A stretch of DNA of 64,000 nucleotides, taken from Streptomyces ardesiacus (GTDB taxonomy: Bacteria > Actinomycetota > Actinomycetes > Streptomycetales > Streptomycetaceae). The DNA is taken from positions 62,001 through 126,000 of the forward strand of contig NZ_BEWC01000011.1 of NCBI RefSeq assembly GCF_003112575.1, in the 5' to 3' direction. Under the pieces are notes generated by a model. That model worked only from the letters and a program-made list of their open reading frames with translations. It was not told where the DNA came from and made no database searches. This document shows positions 60,078 through 64,000 of the stretch, one piece after another. A program made the position numbers and the translations under genes. The stretch's first letter is position 1. Each line of letters opens with the position of its first letter.

Positions 60078-61601
60078 TCAGCAGGCGCCGAGGTCCTGCC
60101 AGACGCCCCACTGGCCGGTGGTCCCGGGCTCCTCGCCGGTCGTCCACCACTTGGCCTTCCAGGTGTGCCCCTGGTGGGAGACCTGCTGGCCGCCGGTGTA
60201 GACCGCGCCCGCGCTCCACGGGGCGGCGGTGCACTGGCTGCCGTTGCCGCCGGTGACGGTCAGGGAGTACGTGGCGCTGTGGCTGCCGGACGCGCTGGTG
60301 CCGGTGACGGTGACGGAGTACGTCCCCGAGACCGCCCGGTCGGTGGTGGCGAGGGTGAGGGTCGACTGCCCGCCCGCCGTGACCGAGGCGGGACTGAAGG
60401 ACGCGGTGACCCCCGCCGGGACCCCGCTCGCGCTGAACCGCACCGTCTCCGCCGTCCCCGACTTCACCGCGGTCTTCACCGTGGTGGTGGCCGAGGCGCC
60501 CGCGGTCACCGTGCCGGAGGCCGGGGCGGCGGAGAGGGAGAAGTCGTTGGCCGGGGCGGTGCCGCCGCCGGTGAAGGGCGCGAAGATGTGCGAGAAGTCC
60601 CAGGTGTTCTGCTGGATGCCGGAGCAGTTGTCGGCCGCGCCGCCGCCCGCGCAGGTGCCGTTGTCCCGCTGGAGCGCCCAGAAGGAGAGCGTGTTGATGC
60701 CCTGCTTGAGGGCCCAGTCGTAGACGGTGCGGGCGTTGGCCAGGGTGAAGGTCTCCGCCGGGCCGAAGTCGTCGACGCCGATCATCTCGATGACGCCGAT
60801 CATGTGCCACAGCTCGGCGGAGGACTTGGCCGGGTAGAGCCGGGCCAGCACGTCGTGCAGGCCCTGGGTGGCCGTCTGCGTGTCCTTGGCCATGTCGTGC
60901 TGCTGGTTGTCGTAGTAGTCGAACGTCATGAGGTTCACGACGTCGACCTTCGTGCCGTTCTTCACGGCGTTCTCGAGCAGGGCGACGCCGTTGCCCGCCA
61001 GACCCCGGGTGGTGGTGGGCAGCGTGTAGGAGATCTCGACGGTCCGGCCGTTCGCGGCGGCCCAGTCCTGGACCAGCTTGATCGCCTTGTTGCGGCGGTC
61101 GATGCCCGCGGTGTTGTCCAGCGAGTCGATCTCGATGTCCATGTCGAGCCGGGTGACGTCGTAGGTCGTGATGACCTTCTCGTAGGCCGCGGCGATCTGC
61201 TGGACGTCGGTGCAGCTGTCGGCGATCTCGGTGCCCGTGGTGTCGGCCGTGTAGCCGCCGAACGAGGGGATGACGTCGCCGCCGTTCGCCTGGATGGTGT
61301 CGACGTCGGCACCGAAGGTCGACTGCGCGATCGGCATCGACGTGTCGCCGTTCCAGTACGGCGTGCAGGAGCCCGCGGTGGCCGTCTGGAGGAAGGCCAT
61401 CGTCAGGTGCTTGGCACCCGACTGGGCGGACAGCGCGGCCGGGCTCTCGCCGGTCCAGGCCTCGAAGTACGGGGCGAAGACCCGGTCCGGCAGCGGGGTC
61501 GCCGCCTCGGCGGCGCCGGTGCCGGAGAGGGCGAGGCCCACCGCGGCCACGGTGGTGGCGGCCGCGGTGAGGGCCGCGCGGAAGGAACGCATGCGTCTCA
61601 T
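60078..61601 (-). CDS. Secreted GH18 chitinase with CBM5/12
   Basis: The 507-aa enzyme should hydrolyse chitin outside the cell. A signal peptide (MRRMRSFRAAL... ends GAAEA) is followed by a GH18 barrel with the acidic motif LDMDIEID, whose Glu is the catalytic acid. An Ig-like/Fn3-type linker domain starts at NDFSLSAAPASGTV, and a CBM5/12-like domain is at the C terminus (WSAGAVYTGGQQVSHQGHTW). Chitin fragments would feed the nearby NgcEFG importer. Two candidate DasR sites lie about 95-126 bp upstream. Confidence 0.9.
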   Translation of the reverse strand: MRRMRSFRAALTAAATTVAAVGLALSGTGAAEAATPLPDRVFAPYFEAWTGESPAALSAQSGAKHLTMAFLQTATAGSCTPYWNGDTSMPIAQSTFGADVDTIQANGGDVIPSFGGYTADTTGTEIADSCTDVQQIAAAYEKVITTYDVTRLDMDIEIDSLDNTAGIDRRNKAIKLVQDWAAANGRTVEISYTLPTTTRGLAGNGVALLENAVKNGTKVDVVNLMTFDYYDNQQHDMAKDTQTATQGLHDVLARLYPAKSSAELWHMIGVIEMIGVDDFGPAETFTLANARTVYDWALKQGINTLSFWALQRDNGTCAGGGAADNCSGIQQNTWDFSHIFAPFTGGGTAPANDFSLSAAPASGTVTAGASATTTVKTAVKSGTAETVRFSASGVPAGVTASFSPASVTAGGQSTLTLATTDRAVSGTYSVTVTGTSASGSHSATYSLTVTGGNGSQCTAAPWSAGAVYTGGQQVSHQGHTWKAKWWTTGEEPGTTGQWGVWQDLGAC

Positions 61602-61695
61602 GTCAGTCCCGGTGTGTGTGGGGAGGAACGTCGATTCCCGTGCTGTGCTGGGGTGTTGCCGGGTACGGGGATATCGCCGGAGGACTGGGGGACGC

Positions 61696-61727
61696 AATGG
61701 TCTGGACCAGAATGGGACTAGACCAAT
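61696..61727. promoter_or_regulatory. Two tandem candidate DasR sites
   Basis: AATGGTCTGGACCAGA (61696-61711) and ATGGGACTAGACCAAT (61712-61727) lie end to end and both resemble the dre consensus with its TGGTCTAGACCA core. The spacing before the chitinase start suits control by the GlcNAc-responsive repressor DasR. Confidence 0.7.
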
Positions 61728-61835
61728 CTGCGGGGCCGGACGTCACCGGGCCTGGACACCGTGCGCCCGGACGGACTGGACCACCCGGGTAAAGGTGTCC
61801 CCAAGCCGGTCGGGGGTGTGCCGGACGGCGCGGAC

Positions 61836-61878
61836 GGGGAAACGGGGGGAAACGGGGAGACGGGGGAAACGGGGAAGG
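61836..61878 (+). repeat. G-tract repeats between chitinase and dxs
   Basis: Five G4-G6 runs separated by AAAC or AGAC occur in 43 bp (units like GGGGAAAC), enough for a G-quadruplex on the + strand. It lies about 140 bp upstream of dxs. Confidence 0.5.
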
Positions 61879-62020
61879 CGTCGACCGGCGACACGTAGAA
61901 CGGCCCGCCGGTGGGTAAGGCCGAACGCGTGACGTACGACGCACCGCCCGGACACGTTCCGCCGGAGCGGAACATTAGACTCGACGAGCCCGGCAACAGC
62001 TCTACTGCAAGGAGGCACGG

Positions 62021-63949
62021 GTGCCGCTGCTGACCCGCATCACGGGACCGCGCGATCTGGACCGGCTCAGCCTGGAAGAGCTGAATCGGCTGGCCGAGGA
62101 GATCCGTACCTTCCTCGTCGACGCCGTCTCCAAGACCGGCGGCCACCTCGGCCCCAACCTCGGCGTGGTGGAACTCACCCTCGCCCTGCACCGCGTCTTC
62201 GACTCGCCGAAGGACAAGGTGCTCTGGGACACCGGCCACCAGTCCTACGTGCACAAGCTGCTCACCGGCCGCCAGGACTTCTCGAAGCTCAAGATGAAGG
62301 GCGGCCTGTCCGGCTACCCCTCGCAGGCCGAGTCCGAGCACGACGTCATCGAGAACAGCCACGCCTCCACCGTGCTGGGCTGGGCCGACGGCATCGCCAA
62401 GGCCAACCAGGTCCTGCGGCGCGACGACCACGTCGTCGCCGTCATCGGCGACGGCGCCCTCACCGGCGGCATGGCCTGGGAGGCGCTGAACAACATCGCC
62501 GCCGCCAAGGACCGCCCCCTGGTCATCGTCGTCAACGACAACGAGCGCTCCTACGCCCCCACCATCGGCGGTCTCGCCAACCACCTGGCGACTCTGCGCA
62601 CCACCGACGGCTACGAGCGCTTCCTGGCCCGCACCAAGGAGGTCCTGGAGCGCACCCCGGTCGTCGGCCGCCCGCTCTACGACACCCTGCACGGCGCCAA
62701 GAAGGGCCTGAAGGACTTCATCGCCCCCCAGGGCATGTTCGAGGACCTCGGCCTCAAGTACGTCGGCCCGATCGACGGCCACGACCTGGAGGCCCTGGAG
62801 TCCGCCCTCACCCGCGCCAAGCGCTTCGGCGGCCCGGTGATCGTGCACTGCCTCACCGAGAAGGGCCGCGGCTACCAGCCCGCCCTCCAGGACGAGGCCG
62901 ACCGCTTCCACGCCGTCGGCAAGATCCACCCCGACACCGGCCTGCCCATCTCCACCTCCGGCGCCGACTGGACGTCCGTCTTCGGCGACGAGATGCTCGA
63001 GCTCGGCAAGGAGCGCGAGGACGTCGTCGCCATCACGGCCGCGATGCTCCAGCCGGTCGGCCTGGACAAGTTCGCCAAGGCCTTCCCCGACCGCGTCTAC
63101 GACGTCGGCATCGCCGAGCAGCACGGCGCCGTCTCCGCGGCCGGTCTCGCCCACGGCGGCGTCCACCCGGTCTTCGCCGTGTACGCCACCTTCCTCAACC
63201 GTGCCTTCGACCAGGTCCTCATGGACGTCGCCCTGCACAAGTGCGGCGTGACGTTCGTGCTCGACCGGGCCGGCGTCACCGGCACCGACGGCGCCTCCCA
63301 CAACGGCATGTGGGACATGTCGATCCTCCAGGTCGTCCCCGGCCTCAGGCTCGCCGCCCCGCGCGACGCCGACCAGGTCCGCGCCCAGCTCCGCGAGGCC
63401 GTCGCGGTGGACGACGCGCCGACCGTGGTCCGCTTCTCCAAGGGCGCCGTCGGCCCCGCCGTACCCGCCGTCGGCCGCGTCGGCGGCATGGACGTGCTGC
63501 GCGCCCCCGGGACCGAGACCCCCGACGTGCTCCTGGTCTCCGTCGGCGCCCTCGCGCCGATGTGCCTGGAGGTGGCGGACCTCCTGGACAAGCAGGGCAT
63601 CTCCACCACCGTCGTCGACCCCCGCTGGGTCAAGCCCGTCGACGAGGCCATGGCCCCGCTCGCCGAGCGCCACCGCGTGGTCGTCACCGTCGAGGACAAC
63701 TCCCGCGTCGGCGGGGTCGGCGCCGCCGTCGCCCAGGCCCTGCGCGACGCCGGCGTCGACGTGCCGCTGCGCGACTTCGGCATCCCGCCGCGCTTCCTCG
63801 ACCACGCCTCCCGCGCCGAGGTCCTCGCCGAGATCGGGCTCACCGCGCCCGACATCGCGCGCCAGGTCACCGGCCTGGTCGCCAAGCTCGACGGCAAGTA
63901 CGACCGCGCGGGCGCCGAGGTGGACCAGGTGGAGGCCGCGCGCGACTGA
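62021..63949 (+). CDS. dxs: 1-deoxy-D-xylulose-5-phosphate synthase
   Basis: The 642-aa thiamine-diphosphate enzyme condenses pyruvate and glyceraldehyde 3-phosphate, the first step of the MEP isoprenoid pathway. VLWDTGHQSYVHKLLTGR, the TPP motif GDGALTGGMAWEALNNI...NDNERSYAP, GIAEQHGAVSAAGLA with the catalytic Glu, and VEDNSRVGGVGAAVAQAL are all present. The length is normal. GTG 62021 follows AAGGAGG. Confidence 0.97.
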   Translation: MPLLTRITGPRDLDRLSLEELNRLAEEIRTFLVDAVSKTGGHLGPNLGVVELTLALHRVFDSPKDKVLWDTGHQSYVHKLLTGRQDFSKLKMKGGLSGYPSQAESEHDVIENSHASTVLGWADGIAKANQVLRRDDHVVAVIGDGALTGGMAWEALNNIAAAKDRPLVIVVNDNERSYAPTIGGLANHLATLRTTDGYERFLARTKEVLERTPVVGRPLYDTLHGAKKGLKDFIAPQGMFEDLGLKYVGPIDGHDLEALESALTRAKRFGGPVIVHCLTEKGRGYQPALQDEADRFHAVGKIHPDTGLPISTSGADWTSVFGDEMLELGKEREDVVAITAAMLQPVGLDKFAKAFPDRVYDVGIAEQHGAVSAAGLAHGGVHPVFAVYATFLNRAFDQVLMDVALHKCGVTFVLDRAGVTGTDGASHNGMWDMSILQVVPGLRLAAPRDADQVRAQLREAVAVDDAPTVVRFSKGAVGPAVPAVGRVGGMDVLRAPGTETPDVLLVSVGALAPMCLEVADLLDKQGISTTVVDPRWVKPVDEAMAPLAERHRVVVTVEDNSRVGGVGAAVAQALRDAGVDVPLRDFGIPPRFLDHASRAEVLAEIGLTAPDIARQVTGLVAKLDGKYDRAGAEVDQVEAARD

Positions 63950-64000
63950 CGCCGCGCACCCCGCGCTCCGCCGGACGGGCCGGTCGCGCCACTCGTTGCA

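Noticed and set aside
59079..61721. An 880-aa plus-strand frame over xylH and the chitinase gene
   Set aside because: It overlaps two well-supported genes in other frames and has no recognisable domain.

Overview
This is a high-GC actinobacterial chromosome, almost certainly Streptomyces: codon use is strongly GC3-biased, many starts are GTG, and the flanking gene order (aconitase, GH92 mannosidase, ngcEFG-type sugar importer, ROK regulator, xylFGH-type importer, GH18 chitinase, dxs) follows the S. coelicolor SCO5999-SCO6013 neighbourhood as I remember it. Candidate DasR (dre) sites and an iron box also fit Streptomyces.

Layout. 1-5.5 kb is host: a small DUF4236 gene, aconitase acnA behind an iron-box-like site, a secreted FG-GAP/VCBS-repeat protein, and the C-terminal part of a GH92 alpha-mannosidase gene. 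5.5-48.4 kb is a complete, apparently intact temperate siphovirus prophage of the phiC31 kind (about 42.9 kb between 11-bp att cores). It is inserted inside the GH92 gene, whose N-terminal part resumes at 48.4-51.2 kb. Removing the prophage with one copy of the core restores a 1268-codon reading frame exactly. 51.2-64 kb is host again: an ngcEFG-like ABC importer, a ROK regulator, a xylFGH-like importer, a chitinase and dxs.

Prophage order. Large serine integrase with a leaderless promoter; copy A of a 112-bp duplicated module; one hypothetical gene; an array of seven tRNA or tRNA-like genes (four canonical, three irregular); two HNH endonucleases; terminase; portal; MuF-like protein; scaffold; capsid; connectors; tail tube; tail chaperones with a GGGAAAC -1 frameshift; tape measure with an NlpC/P60 domain; tail tip and adhesin genes; CHAP endolysin; holins; dNMP kinase. 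The right arm is the early and replication region: copy B of the duplicated module, RecB/Cas4-like exonuclease, microproteins, a phiC31 gp3-like recombination directionality factor, resolvase-like nuclease, primase-helicase, C5 methyltransferase, family-A DNA polymerase, a divergent sigma-70-like protein, a small lipoprotein and a candidate repressor. A terminal module of leaderless genes follows, including an RsbW-like HATPase.

Regulatory architecture is the most striking part. (i) At least twelve intergenic copies of a palindrome with invariant core CTCACGTGAG look like the conserved inverted repeats bound by phiC31-type repressors. (ii) Six intergenic copies of a different motif, RGCCGCTGACMCCMGA, all on the + strand, sit upstream of the tRNA array, the RDF gene, the primase gene, the sigma-like gene itself and two small genes. 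They could be phage-specific promoters or RNA elements. (iii) There are two copies of a 112-bp module and strong mRNA hairpins in front of the dNMP kinase and RDF genes. All function calls come from reading the sequence and from family knowledge; no database search was run.
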